Shown: positions 25,975 through 35,545 of the stretch, one piece after another
Layout of the letters: every line of letters begins with the position of its first letter
How positions within the stretch are numbered: the first letter of the stretch is position 1
Assembly: GCA_017509245.1 (NCBI GenBank)
Contig: JAFWQC010000110.1
Span: 1-60,940, forward strand
DNA: 60,940 bases
Reading direction: 5' to 3'
DNA from: Clostridiales bacterium
Lineage (GTDB): Bacteria > Bacillota > Clostridia > Saccharofermentanales > Saccharofermentanaceae
The notes under the pieces: model-generated
What the model saw: the letters and a program-made list of their open reading frames with translations, nothing else
Databases searched by the model: none
What the model was told of the DNA's origin: nothing
Translations under genes and position numbers: made by a program

Positions 25975-27380
25975 CAGTTGTATTTTACTGAATGTACGCT
26001 TTCCTCATCGTCTTCGGGCTTGCCTGCGATGAAATCGCCGTCGAAGCAAGCTGAGCATACGCCGCAGTCGATAGTGTTAAGAGATGCTCTTAAGCTGTCA
26101 AGGCTGATGTATGCAAGAGAATCAGCACCGATCATGTCTCTTATCTCTTCAATGGACTTGGTGCTTGCGGGAAGCTCTGTCTCAGATGAAGCATTTACGC
26201 CGTAGCAGCAGCCGAATTTAACCGGCGGGGAAGCAAGTCTTACGTGAACTTCCTTAGCTCCGTTTTCGCGCAGGAAAGAGATAATGTACTTTGTTGTCGT
26301 ACCTCTTACGAGAGAATCGTCAACGATCGCGATCTTCTTGTCCTTGATTGCAGTCTTGAGAGCCGCAAACTTCATTCTGACAGCGAGTTCTCTCTGCTGC
26401 TGTGTACTCTTGATGAATGTTCTTCCGACATATCTGTTCTTGAGAAGTCCCGCACCATACTGTACTCCGAGGCCTGCCGCATAACCTTCTGCAGCAGCAT
26501 TTCCTGAGTCAGGAGCGCCGATTACGAGATCGACGTCAGCAGGGCTCTCCTTGGCCAGCGCCATACCTACTCTGTATCTTGAATCGAAGATGGACATTCT
26601 GTCGATAAGTGAGTCAGGTCTTGCTACGTATACGTACTCGAAAACACAGACCTTGCCGTCTTTCTTTTCTACGGAAGGATCGTACTTGATAGAGCTCATT
26701 CCCTCTTTGGAGATCGTGATGATCTCACCGGGCTCGAAATCTCTTACGATCTCGCATCCGAGGGCGTCAAGGGCACATGATTCGGAGGAAATATAATACT
26801 TGTCATCGAGTTTTCCGAGGATCAAAGGTCTGATTCCGTAAGGATCTCTTACGCCGATCATCTTATCCTCAGTCATGAAGATCATGGAATAAACTCCGTG
26901 GACCTCCTTCATTGTCTCAAGGATGGCATGCTCGCAGTCCTCTGTTCTGATCCTGTTGCGTGAGAACAGTGAGAGGATGATCTCGGAATCTGTATTTGTC
27001 TGGAAGATGGCGCCCTGGTCCTTGAGCTCGTCTCTTACCTTGTTAGCATTCATGATGACAGAATCGGAAGTAAGAGCAATGGAACCTACTCTGGACTTGA
27101 TAGAGATAGGCTGGATGGCATCAAGGCCGTTCTCTCTGGGAGATCCGCCTCTTGCATGGCCGATGGCACATGAACCTGTAAGAGCGGATAATGTAACCTC
27201 ATCGAAAACATCGGTTACAAGACCGGGTGCCTTATGTACCAGGAATGTTCCTGCGTCATTGACTGCGATTCCCGCAGATTCCTGACCTCTGTGCTGCAGC
27301 GAGAAAATACCGTAATAGGTATCTCTTGTTACATCCTTAGTACTCCCCTTGATGTCATAACATCCGAAAACTCCACTCAT
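25974..27380 (-). CDS. purF: PurF-like amidophosphoribosyltransferase with a degenerate glutaminase site
   Basis: PurF makes phosphoribosylamine from PRPP and glutamine. The 468-residue protein keeps the phosphoribosyltransferase part (KNRYVGRTFI, PRPP loop IAIVDDSLVRGTT) and the Cys positions of the Fe-S form (VCVFEYVYVARPDS, FGCCYGVN, DCGVCSACF). The N-terminal glutaminase half is altered. The enzyme should begin with Cys (CGVFG), but this one begins MSGVFG, with codon AGT. The LAHNGN oxyanion loop reads LTSDSV, and GHVRYxTAG reads GHARGGS. SLQHRGQESAG and TDSE remain. In-frame codons upstream of the ATG contain no Cys before a stop. It may use ammonia directly. It lies 63 bases after purE. 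Confidence 0.9.
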   Translation of the reverse strand: MSGVFGCYDIKGSTKDVTRDTYYGIFSLQHRGQESAGIAVNDAGTFLVHKAPGLVTDVFDEVTLSALTGSCAIGHARGGSPRENGLDAIQPISIKSRVGSIALTSDSVIMNANKVRDELKDQGAIFQTNTDSEIILSLFSRNRIRTEDCEHAILETMKEVHGVYSMIFMTEDKMIGVRDPYGIRPLILGKLDDKYYISSESCALDALGCEIVRDFEPGEIITISKEGMSSIKYDPSVEKKDGKVCVFEYVYVARPDSLIDRMSIFDSRYRVGMALAKESPADVDLVIGAPDSGNAAAEGYAAGLGVQYGAGLLKNRYVGRTFIKSTQQQRELAVRMKFAALKTAIKDKKIAIVDDSLVRGTTTKYIISFLRENGAKEVHVRLASPPVKFGCCYGVNASSETELPASTKSIEEIRDMIGADSLAYISLDSLRASLNTIDCGVCSACFDGDFIAGKPEDDEESVHSVKYN

Positions 27381-27443
27381 GTGCTTGTAGCCGTCCTTTG
27401 CTTAATTTGTTCTATGTTAAAGATATAGATCTGTTAACCGTAA

Positions 27444-27947
27444 TCACATCTCAGCGATCTTCTGCTGAAGTCTTGCATCCCTCTCCTCTACCGAGTCAGC
27501 AAGACCTGCCTTGTAATCCTTGATCTTCTGCATGAGATCAGGGTCACTTATGGCGAGCATCTGGCATGCGAGGATAGCAGCATTAGAGCCGCCGTCTATA
27601 GCAACTGTTGCAACAGGGATACCTGTGGGCATCTGTACCGTAGCGTAAAGAGCATCAACGCCTGCAAGAGCGCCGCCCTTGCAAGGCACGCCGATAACCG
27701 GGAGCGCCGTATTTGCGGCAAGAACGCCGCCAAGGTGAGCCGCAAGGCCTGCGGCAGCGATGATGACCTTAAAGCCCTCTGCTTCCGCGCCTCTTGCAAG
27801 TGCCATGGCCTTATCGGGAGTTCTGTGTGCAGAAGCAACTGTTGCCTTGAATCCGACGCCAAACTTGTTAAGCATCTTAAAGCAGCCTTCCATTACGGGG
27901 AAATCAGAATCGGAACCCATTACCACAAGAACTTTAGCGTCAGCCAT
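27444..27947 (-). CDS. purE: N5-carboxyaminoimidazole ribonucleotide mutase
   Basis: Converts N5-CAIR to CAIR. The 167-residue class I PurE has MGSDSDFPVM, ASAHRTPDK (catalytic His) and AAGLAAHLGGVLAA. The gene comes first in the purine cluster. No purK is in the window. It starts 33 bases after the CapA-like gene, whose end holds a weak terminator, so promoter assignment is unclear. Confidence 0.96.
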   Translation of the reverse strand: MADAKVLVVMGSDSDFPVMEGCFKMLNKFGVGFKATVASAHRTPDKAMALARGAEAEGFKVIIAAAGLAAHLGGVLAANTALPVIGVPCKGGALAGVDALYATVQMPTGIPVATVAIDGGSNAAILACQMLAISDPDLMQKIKDYKAGLADSVEERDARLQQKIAEM

Positions 27948-27964
27948 AACAATTACCTGCCTTC

Positions 27965-27994
27965 AAAAAATATAAGGGCGTCACTCGTCGCCCT
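27965..27994 (-). terminator. Possible terminator at the end of the CapA-like gene
   Basis: AGGGCG (27975-27980) pairs with CGCCCT (27989-27994), with the CapA-like stop codon in the loop. The minus strand continues TATATTTTTT. The stem is only six bases, so purE may be reached by read-through. Confidence 0.45.
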
Positions 27995-29132
27995 GCGCCC
28001 ATTCAAGGCGCTTCATAACCCTGAAATATTCCTCCGACTCCCATTCATACGGCTTCGGACAGAAGTCGTTTCCGGGCCTTGTTGAGGTCTGAGAATAGGG
28101 AAAAACTCTCAGTCTATAGTCTACGCAATTCTTCCCGTCTGCGTCCATAATAAAATCGCATTGAATTATTACAGAATCGGGGTCTGATAATGAGTAATTT
28201 CCACCAAAACAAAAGTTCGAGAGCGAATAGAAGATGTAATGGCCGTTATATTTCTCTATCGGCTGGAGACGGTGCGGGTGTGTTCCGACCACGATATCAA
28301 CGCCGTAATCAATGAGATCATGGGCCACTTTCTTCTGTCTGTCAGTAGGTTCATAAACGCCTTCCTGGCCGAAGTGGCATGACGCGATGATTATTACCGC
28401 GCCGTCATCTCTCAGGTCGTCGATAAGACCGTGTACCTGAGAAGCGTTTGTGTCATTACCCAGGCCGACCATGCCGATCACGATGCCCTTTTGCGTCGTA
28501 TAGGTTGCCGCATAGTGGTCATCGCTCCAGACTATCCCCTTCTCATCAAGGTTATTCCTGGTATCTTTAAGTCCGTCCTCCCAGAAGTCGTTGATATGGT
28601 TATTCGCTATGTTAACAGCCTCGATCCCTGCCAAAGTAAGCATCTCAAGGTTCTCAGGCTTCATCTGGAAGATATACTGGTTATTCTTATGGCTTGTCCT
28701 GTCCGTTACAGGATTCTCGAGATTGACCAGGGTCATGTCGTCTTCTTTGAACATTTCGGCACAGTTCTTGAAGCAGTATTCCATGTCACCGTTTACGACG
28801 GAATCGAACTGGCGGTTGCTGGACCTGTAATCCTGCGTCAGAGTGCAGTCACCCGCAAAAGACACCGTAACGACCCTTTCTTCAGGCGTCAGCGTCGGAA
28901 CGGGAGTTGCAGTCGGAGTCGGTGTGTTGGTCGGAGTGATCTCGGTGGAGACCGTCTCAAGAACAACAGTAGTGTGCTGGGACTGGATGACCTCGGTATT
29001 GGCGGTCGTCTCGACCTCGAGAACAGATTCGGTCACTTCCGTGCTGTCACAGCCTGTCATGGCAAAAGAGAGTGCTAAAACGGCAATGGCCGCCTTAATT
29101 ATCTTATTTCTGCCAGAATGACCGGAACTCAT
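27981..29132 (-). CDS. CapA-family (PGA_cap) lipoprotein
   Basis: A 383-residue secreted lipoprotein with signal peptide and lipobox FAMTGC, then a Thr/Glu/Pro linker. The body has the CapA metallophosphatase-like motifs: SFAGDCTL, VNLENPVT, VNIANNHINDF, IIIASCHFGQEG, VVGTHPHRLQP and FYSLSNFCFGG. The family includes poly-gamma-glutamate capsule proteins and many stand-alone homologues. No capBC genes are near, so a capsule role is not shown. It is upstream of purE but probably only loosely linked to it. Confidence 0.88.
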   Translation of the reverse strand: MSSGHSGRNKIIKAAIAVLALSFAMTGCDSTEVTESVLEVETTANTEVIQSQHTTVVLETVSTEITPTNTPTPTATPVPTLTPEERVVTVSFAGDCTLTQDYRSSNRQFDSVVNGDMEYCFKNCAEMFKEDDMTLVNLENPVTDRTSHKNNQYIFQMKPENLEMLTLAGIEAVNIANNHINDFWEDGLKDTRNNLDEKGIVWSDDHYAATYTTQKGIVIGMVGLGNDTNASQVHGLIDDLRDDGAVIIIASCHFGQEGVYEPTDRQKKVAHDLIDYGVDIVVGTHPHRLQPIEKYNGHYIFYSLSNFCFGGNYSLSDPDSVIIQCDFIMDADGKNCVDYRLRVFPYSQTSTRPGNDFCPKPYEWESEEYFRVMKRLEWAQGDE

Positions 29133-29163
29133 AAACAGCGGTGCAACCTTTCAAATAAAGTAG

Positions 29164-29188
29164 AAATGCCGACTATCTGCCGGCATTT
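29164..29188 (-). terminator. Terminator after the GH13 gene (end of the glycogen operon)
   Basis: AAATGCCG (29164-29171) pairs with CGGCATTT (29181-29188), followed by TTTCTACTTTATTT on the minus strand. An extended -10 box (TGATATAAT, minus strand, 29191-29199) overlaps upstream and may start the CapA-like transcript. Confidence 0.65.
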
Positions 29189-29248
29189 AGATTATATCAA
29201 TCTTTTAAAGAATCAATACATGAAAATTGGAGTATTTTCGAGCACGTA

Positions 29249-31372
29249 TCAGTAGATCAGGAACACCGTTCCGTATGGCTTTATGCCTGCTTTCCGGGTT
29301 CCTCCGAGAATGCCTCCGATAATGAATTGTTCAGAGAGCGGATGTATCTGTCCGTCGTCCGGCGAAGCCTTGCATCCAAAACTTCCGTAAAGCTCACTGA
29401 CGTCCACATAAGCCGGCTTGTCCGAGCGGTTCATTATGGTTACGACAGCACGGCTTCCGGAAGCCTCCTTGCCAAAGGCATCACGGCCCTCCTTCAGATA
29501 TCTCACAAACGCAAAGGTACCGCCTTGAGCCATGAGCGTCTCGTAGTAACCCGTGCGCAGGCACTCATTCTCTGTCCGAAGCCTTGCTATCCGCCTGAAA
29601 TACGAGAGCGCCTCCTCCTGCTTCTGACCGGTCCTGTTCCACGGATAAGTCCTTCTGTTAAAAGGATCCTTATAGCCTTCCATCAAGATCTCATCGCCGT
29701 AGTAGATGCATGAAGCGCCTATATAGCATGTCTGGAACGCGAAAGCCATCCTTGCGAGCGAGGAAACAGCCTCATAGTCAGAAGAAGAAACCTTGAATCC
29801 CCTCTGTATGACGCGGTCATCCGTATCTCCGGGCTTTGAAAGCGCCGTCATGATCCTCGGCACATCATGAGATGACACGAGATTCATCATTGAATAATAA
29901 GCTTCCACGGGATAGCGCTCACGGAATCCCTCAAGCCTTGTGTTCGCGATATCAGCATCTATGTATCCGCAGAGAAAATCCAGGATTATATGTCTGAATG
30001 TATATCCCATGACCGAATCGTGGGTATTGCCGAGCATGAAGTCGCGGTAAGAACCGTAACTGCACTTGTTGGATGCGTCCTCCCACACTTCGCCGATGAC
30101 TGCGCCCTGGTCTCCGGTCTTCTCTTTTACGGTCTGCCTCATCTGTCTTATAAAGCTGTCGGGCAGTTCGTCAGAAACATCGAGCCTGAAGCCCGCAGCG
30201 CCTCTTGAAGTCCATGTATCGACCACGCCGTCCTTACCAAAGATGAAATTCCTGTAGGAAAGATCATCCTCATTGATATTCGGAAGATCGGGAAAGCCCC
30301 ACCACGAATCATATCCGACGGAACCGTCAGCATTTCTGAAGAAGTTATACCATGAACGGTAACGGCTCTCTTCGCCCTCGTTAAAGGCCTTGTAAGCACC
30401 CACGCCATCGTATCTGTCGAACTTGTTGAAGTATTTGGAATCGGCGCCCGTATGGCTGAACACGCCGTCAAGGATTATCTTAATACCCTTTTCCCTGCAA
30501 GCATTCTGAAGGCTCATGAAAGCCGCCGTTCCGCCTAATATGGGATCGACATTAAGGTAGTCGGCCGTGTCATATCTGTGCGATGATCTGGCCTCGAAAA
30601 TAGGATTCAAATAAAGAACGTTGATCCCCAGTGACTTGATATAGTCGAGTTTCTCCTCAATGCCCTTAAGGCTTCCGCCGTAGAAATCACAGGCAAGATA
30701 TCCTGTCTCAGGCTTGCCCTGAGTATCAACATCCTCATTCCAGTCTTCGTGATAGATCCGCTCGGTCCTTGCATCGGTATTGACCATCTTCTGATAGTCA
30801 AAAGCAGAGTCCCTTGCAAACCTGTCAGGGAATATCTGGTATATCATTGCGCCCTTGAGAAAATCAGGCGTCTTGAAATCTTTGTTATAAACGGTGATCT
30901 GGAAAGCAAATGGATACTTATCCTCTTCGGCACCGACTCTCGGCGGCTCAAGATAAAGCGTTCCCTCTCCGTCCGGAGTATCCATCCCGGCACCGTAATA
31001 AAGTGTGATCTGCTGTGAGTTTCCGTCAGCAGATACTGCCCTAAGATCTTCAGGCAGCGCCTCAAGATCACCCGGCACATTGAATCTGAACCAGTAGAAA
31101 AGGATCGACGGTTCAGCAGGAAGCATGAGCTCCACATAATATCTTCCGAGACCGGAGACAGAATACATCGGTTCTTCATGGTATGAGAATCCGTAAAGCC
31201 CATATGTATAACAGAACGTTACGTTCGTTGCCTCCATGTAGCAATCGAAAAAGATATCGACATTTGAGGCGCATGGTCTTGCACCGAACGGAAGCCTGTA
31301 CTCAGGAAGGCGCGATGCATGCATGCACCGCGCCCTGTTTGTTAACTCATTTTGTGTCTTCTCAGAAGGCAT
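29249..31372 (-). CDS. Intracellular GH13 alpha-amylase/neopullulanase-type enzyme
   Basis: A 707-residue glycoside hydrolase likely to cut alpha-glucans such as glycogen or maltodextrins. After an N-terminal beta domain of about 180 residues, the GH13 motifs appear in order: DGVFSHTG (region I), GFRLDVSDE (II, nucleophile Asp), GEVWED (III, acid Glu) and LVSSHD (IV). No signal peptide is present, so it acts in the cytosol. The ATG at 31372 shares one base with the glgA stop (TGATG); a TTG one codon earlier is also possible. It is the last gene of the glycogen operon, which suggests a role in glycogen turnover. Confidence 0.9.
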   Translation of the reverse strand: MPSEKTQNELTNRARCMHASRLPEYRLPFGARPCASNVDIFFDCYMEATNVTFCYTYGLYGFSYHEEPMYSVSGLGRYYVELMLPAEPSILFYWFRFNVPGDLEALPEDLRAVSADGNSQQITLYYGAGMDTPDGEGTLYLEPPRVGAEEDKYPFAFQITVYNKDFKTPDFLKGAMIYQIFPDRFARDSAFDYQKMVNTDARTERIYHEDWNEDVDTQGKPETGYLACDFYGGSLKGIEEKLDYIKSLGINVLYLNPIFEARSSHRYDTADYLNVDPILGGTAAFMSLQNACREKGIKIILDGVFSHTGADSKYFNKFDRYDGVGAYKAFNEGEESRYRSWYNFFRNADGSVGYDSWWGFPDLPNINEDDLSYRNFIFGKDGVVDTWTSRGAAGFRLDVSDELPDSFIRQMRQTVKEKTGDQGAVIGEVWEDASNKCSYGSYRDFMLGNTHDSVMGYTFRHIILDFLCGYIDADIANTRLEGFRERYPVEAYYSMMNLVSSHDVPRIMTALSKPGDTDDRVIQRGFKVSSSDYEAVSSLARMAFAFQTCYIGASCIYYGDEILMEGYKDPFNRRTYPWNRTGQKQEEALSYFRRIARLRTENECLRTGYYETLMAQGGTFAFVRYLKEGRDAFGKEASGSRAVVTIMNRSDKPAYVDVSELYGSFGCKASPDDGQIHPLSEQFIIGGILGGTRKAGIKPYGTVFLIY

Positions 31373-33129
31373 CAATCTTTCTTCTCCTCTGCTTCAGCCT
31401 TCTTCTCGGGAGCCTTCTCCGGCTCTTTCTTTTCTACGGACTTTTTAGCAACAGGTTTTGCGGCAGGAGCCTTCTTTGCGGGAGCTTTCTTAGTCTCCTT
31501 CTTTGCAGGTTCCTTTTTGGGAAATTCTTTCTTAACAGTCTCCTTCTTTACCGCCTCTTTCTTTACGGCAGGCTTCTTTTCCGTCTTTGTCTCAGCGGGC
31601 TTTTCAGCCTTCTTTGCGGGTTCCTTTTTCGCGTCCTTGGCAGGAGCTTCCTCAGGCTGGGGCTGAATTCTCGGAATGCCCGTGATTAGCGAATAGAGAC
31701 CGGCATACTCGCCTGCACTCTTCTTCCATGAATAGTCGCCCTTCATGCCTGCTTCGATGATCTTGTCCCATACATCCGGATGATGACGGTAGATATCAGC
31801 TGCATACTTGGTGACGAACAGGAACTCATGAGCATTGATGTTTGCAAATGAGAATCCGTTTCCTTCGCCTGTATATTCGTTATAAGGCGTTACTGTATCC
31901 TTAAGGCCGCCTGTCTCTCTTACAACAGGAACGGAACCGTATGCCATTGAGCAGAGCTGTGAAAGGCCGCAGGGCTCAAATATACTCGGCATGAGGAAGA
32001 TGTCCGATGCGGCATAGATCGTATGTGCAAGACCGCTGTCGAAATCGATGCAAGCGCACATCTTGCCCGGATTGCGGTTGGCGATATCGACAAGAGCTCT
32101 CTCATAGTACGGATCGCCCGTACCGAGGATAACGACCTGCATACCGTCGTAGAGCATTTCCTCAAGCACATAGAGCAGGAGATCAAGGCCCTTCTGATCG
32201 ACAAGACGCGAGATCATTGCGCAAAGAGGCGCACCGGGATTTACTTCCAGTTTGAGCTGCTCCTGCAGTGACTTCTTGCATGCAGCTTTGCCGGCTTTGT
32301 AATTCTTTATCGAATACTTCATCGGGATCTTGTCGTCCTTCGAAGGATCGTACTCAAGATCGTTCATGCCGTTGATGATGCCCGATACCTTATATGCATA
32401 CTTCTGCAGCGTGTAGTTAAGGCCTTCACCATAGTAGTCGGTCATGATCTCATAAGCATATGTCGGAGATACCGTGGTAACTGAATTACTGAAAACAATA
32501 CCTGCCTTCATGAAGTTGATGGCCTTGTCCTTGATGCAGAAATCCTCTCTCAAGTAATCGTCAGGGAGATCTAACATCTCTCTTACAACGTCAATAGAGT
32601 GAACGCCCTGATACTTAAGGTTGTGGATCGTGTATACGGTCTGGACATTTGTGTGATAGCCGTTCTTCTTGAAGTGACAGTCAAGGAGCATCGGCATCAT
32701 GCCCGTCTGCCAGTCATTGCAGTGCAGGACATTGGGTTCGAAGTTCATGAAGTCGCCCATGAAATCCAGGACCGCTCTCTGATAGAAGCAATAACGCTCG
32801 ATATCGAAAACATAATCAACATAGATCTGATCAAAGTTGAAATAGTACTCGTTATCGATGAAATAGAAGATAACGCCGTTTACCTCAAGCGAGAACAGAC
32901 CCGCATAGAGCGAACGCCATCCCATATGTACCATCTTCCATCCGAGGAACTGAAGTTTGTCGCTGTACTTGACCTTGATCTTCTTGTAGAGCGGAATAAT
33001 GACACGTGCGTCAACACCCTGCTTATTGAGCTCTACAGGCAGGCTGCCTACAACGTCCGCAAGACCGCCGACTTTAACGAACGGACTGCATTCGGACGAT
33101 GCGAACAATACTTTGATGTTTTTTTCCAT
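31372..33129 (-). CDS. glgA: Glycogen synthase with a long Lys/Ala/Pro/Glu tail
   Basis: Transfers glucose from ADP-glucose to glycogen. Residues 1-488 are a full GT5 enzyme with the ADP-glucose loop KVGGLADVV near the N terminus and the C-terminal FEPCGLSQLCSMAYG and RETGGLKDTV segments. Residues 489-585 are a low-complexity extension of repeated Lys-Lys, Ala and Pro, absent from standard GlgA (~480 residues). GlgB in the same operon has a similar tail. The tail is Lys-rich with many Glu, so mixed in charge but net positive. Confidence 0.96.
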   Translation of the reverse strand: MEKNIKVLFASSECSPFVKVGGLADVVGSLPVELNKQGVDARVIIPLYKKIKVKYSDKLQFLGWKMVHMGWRSLYAGLFSLEVNGVIFYFIDNEYYFNFDQIYVDYVFDIERYCFYQRAVLDFMGDFMNFEPNVLHCNDWQTGMMPMLLDCHFKKNGYHTNVQTVYTIHNLKYQGVHSIDVVREMLDLPDDYLREDFCIKDKAINFMKAGIVFSNSVTTVSPTYAYEIMTDYYGEGLNYTLQKYAYKVSGIINGMNDLEYDPSKDDKIPMKYSIKNYKAGKAACKKSLQEQLKLEVNPGAPLCAMISRLVDQKGLDLLLYVLEEMLYDGMQVVILGTGDPYYERALVDIANRNPGKMCACIDFDSGLAHTIYAASDIFLMPSIFEPCGLSQLCSMAYGSVPVVRETGGLKDTVTPYNEYTGEGNGFSFANINAHEFLFVTKYAADIYRHHPDVWDKIIEAGMKGDYSWKKSAGEYAGLYSLITGIPRIQPQPEEAPAKDAKKEPAKKAEKPAETKTEKKPAVKKEAVKKETVKKEFPKKEPAKKETKKAPAKKAPAAKPVAKKSVEKKEPEKAPEKKAEAEEKKD

Positions 33130-33131
33130 AA

Positions 33132-34241
33132 TCAGATACCTGCTCCTTTTCCTATAACAATAGGATAGTCGGGATGTCCGACAAGTCTTACGCCCGGTCT
33201 TACGAATGCGTTCTTGTCCAAGATAACGTTCTCAAGATGGCAATTCTCCGAGATGTGAACGTCCTGCATGATAACGCAATTCTTGACTGTTGTATTTTTC
33301 GCAATCGTAACACTTCTGAAAATGACTGAGCCCTCTACCTTACCATAGATACGGCATCCGTCAGATACGATCGAATCGCTCATCTCGGCGTTATCGAAGT
33401 AAAGTGTCGGAGCTTCGTCCTTGACCTTAGTATAGATAGGCTTACCGCTCCAGAACAGGTCATTTCGGACCGAATCTGTAAGAAGTGACATAGAAGCATT
33501 AAAGTAAGCCTGTACACTGTTGATCCTCAAGACAACGCCGGAATATTCGAAGCCGTGAACCTTGAACTCATCGAACATCTTAACGATCGAATGGATTCCG
33601 AAGTGGCTCTGGCCGTGTGCCATCTGGCGGGCAAGGATATCGATAAGAAGATCTCTTCTAAGGCAAAGGATACCGAGTGAGCACTTCGGGGATGTTGCCT
33701 TGGCGGGATTGTAGAGCATGTCTCTTACGAATCCGTCGTCATCGATATCAAGGATATAGGAAGGATTTCCATACTTTGTTCCGTCACGGTTATACATAAC
33801 GGAAATATCGGCACCTGATTCCTCATGTGACTTGATGAAGGAATCGAATGTGGTGTTAAGGATCACATTAGCTCCCGTGACGATAACGTAAGGAGTTCTG
33901 GACTGCCTTAAGAAATCGATAACGCCGGTCAACTCCTCATCGGAATTGATGTTAGTAGCTTCGGAGTTAACATAAGGCGGCAGGATGTGAAGACCGTCAT
34001 TCTTTCTGTCCAAAGACCAGGCACCGCCCGTTCCGAGGTGGTCCATCAGCGACTTATACTTGTTATATGTAAGAAGTCCGACGTTCTTTACGCCTGAATT
34101 GACCATGTTGGAGAGCATGAAGTCAATGATCCTGTATCTTCCGCCGAAAGGCATTGCGGAAAGCGCGCGGGGATTGGAGAGCTCGCCCAGAGATATCTTT
34201 TTGTTGTCGGCCAGGATAAGGCCCATCGCATTATTAAACAT
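33132..34241 (-). CDS. glgD: Glucose-1-phosphate adenylyltransferase-like subunit GlgD
   Basis: A 369-residue homologue of GlgC found mainly in Firmicutes. It usually acts as the regulatory partner in a GlgC-GlgD complex. The N-terminal loop reads GLILADNKKISLGEL instead of the GGxGxRL nucleotide motif of GlgC, so the catalytic loop is lost, as is normal for GlgD. GGRYRIIDFMLSNMVNSG and a C-terminal left-handed helix repeat (DGCRIYGKVEGSV) remain. It is 20 bases after glgC and two bases before glgA. Confidence 0.95.
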   Translation of the reverse strand: MFNNAMGLILADNKKISLGELSNPRALSAMPFGGRYRIIDFMLSNMVNSGVKNVGLLTYNKYKSLMDHLGTGGAWSLDRKNDGLHILPPYVNSEATNINSDEELTGVIDFLRQSRTPYVIVTGANVILNTTFDSFIKSHEESGADISVMYNRDGTKYGNPSYILDIDDDGFVRDMLYNPAKATSPKCSLGILCLRRDLLIDILARQMAHGQSHFGIHSIVKMFDEFKVHGFEYSGVVLRINSVQAYFNASMSLLTDSVRNDLFWSGKPIYTKVKDEAPTLYFDNAEMSDSIVSDGCRIYGKVEGSVIFRSVTIAKNTTVKNCVIMQDVHISENCHLENVILDKNAFVRPGVRLVGHPDYPIVIGKGAGI

Positions 34242-34261
34242 ATGTCTTAATCTCCTTTACC

Positions 34262-35521
34262 TCATGCTCTGAATTTTGACTCAATGATCTTGCAGTCTTC
34301 GGGTACTTCCAGATCAGAATCGATCATACTGTTCTTAGGGATGACCGCACCTTCCTTGATCGTCAGGCCGCGCTCGAAAACGCAGATTCCTTCAGAGCAG
34401 ATCTTATGGTTGGTGTAAGGTCCTTCGCCCTCGACGAAGCTCCCTGCCTGCACGCCTTTGCCGATAACGGTTCCCTGATCGATGACGCAGCGCTCGATGC
34501 GTGCGCCTTCCTTAACGACGACACCCGGCATGAGAACGCAGTCTTTTACGATAGCACCCTTTTCGACGATGACGGATTCGGAAAGAACTGAATGCTCAAC
34601 GTCACCGAATATACGGCATCCGTCTGTAAGTGCGGAATTCTTTACCTTTGCGCCTGAACCGATGAAGTGTGAAGGCTTTACAGGGTTTCTCGAGAAGATC
34701 TTCCAGGATCTGTCTACGAGGTTGATCTCCTCAGGCTTATCGAGGATATCCATATTGGTCTCCCAGAGGGATGAGATCGTTCCTACATCCTTCCAGTAAC
34801 CTGAGAATCTGTAAGCACAGAGCTTCTTGCCCTGGCCCAGAAGATTCGGAACGATATTCTTACCGAAGTCATTATTGGAATTCGGATCAGCCTCATCTTC
34901 GATAAGAGCCTGTCTCAATACGCTCCATGTGAAGATGTAAACACCCATTGAAGCGAGGTTGCTCTTCGGATTCGCGGGTTTCTCCTCAAACTCCTCGATC
35001 ACGTCATCTTCCTTTGTATTCAGTATGCCGAATCTCGGAGCTTCTTCCCACGGAACCTCATAAACGGCAATCGTTGCATCTGCTCCCTTATCGATATGAG
35101 CCTTGAGCATTGCCGCATAATCCATCTTGTAGATATGGTCACCGGAAAGAATGACAACATATTCAGGATCGTTATCATCGATAAAGCTCATATTCTGATA
35201 GATAGCATTCGCCGTTCCCTTATACCAGTCAGAACCTGAATTGCTCTGGAAAGGCGGGAGAATATAAGCACCGGCATTATTTCTGTCGAGGTCCCACGGA
35301 TGGCCGTTACCTACGTATGTATTGAGTGCCAGCGGCTGATATTGCGTAAGGACACCTACGATCTCTATTCCTGAGTTAACGCAGTTAGATAGCGGGAAAT
35401 CGATTATTCTGTAACGGCTTCCGAAAGGAACTGCAGGTTTTGCAACCGTCTTGGTCAGAACGCCAAGTCTGCTTCCCTGTCCTCCTGCGAGTATCATCGC
35501 AACGACTTCAGTTCTTGTCAT
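34262..35521 (-). CDS. glgC: Glucose-1-phosphate adenylyltransferase
   Basis: Makes ADP-glucose from ATP and glucose-1-phosphate, the committed step of glycogen synthesis. The 419-residue protein has the intact loop [34 protein letters not shown], the GDHIYKMDY metal site and [10 protein letters not shown] with the sugar-phosphate Lys. The C-terminal beta-helix has the [13 protein letters not shown] repeat. It lies between glgB (24-base gap) and glgD. Confidence 0.97.
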   Translation of the reverse strand: MTRTEVVAMILAGGQGSRLGVLTKTVAKPAVPFGSRYRIIDFPLSNCVNSGIEIVGVLTQYQPLALNTYVGNGHPWDLDRNNAGAYILPPFQSNSGSDWYKGTANAIYQNMSFIDDNDPEYVVILSGDHIYKMDYAAMLKAHIDKGADATIAVYEVPWEEAPRFGILNTKEDDVIEEFEEKPANPKSNLASMGVYIFTWSVLRQALIEDEADPNSNNDFGKNIVPNLLGQGKKLCAYRFSGYWKDVGTISSLWETNMDILDKPEEINLVDRSWKIFSRNPVKPSHFIGSGAKVKNSALTDGCRIFGDVEHSVLSESVIVEKGAIVKDCVLMPGVVVKEGARIERCVIDQGTVIGKGVQAGSFVEGEGPYTNHKICSEGICVFERGLTIKEGAVIPKNSMIDSDLEVPEDCKIIESKFRA

Positions 35522-35545
35522 ATTGAACTACCTCCGTATATGAGC

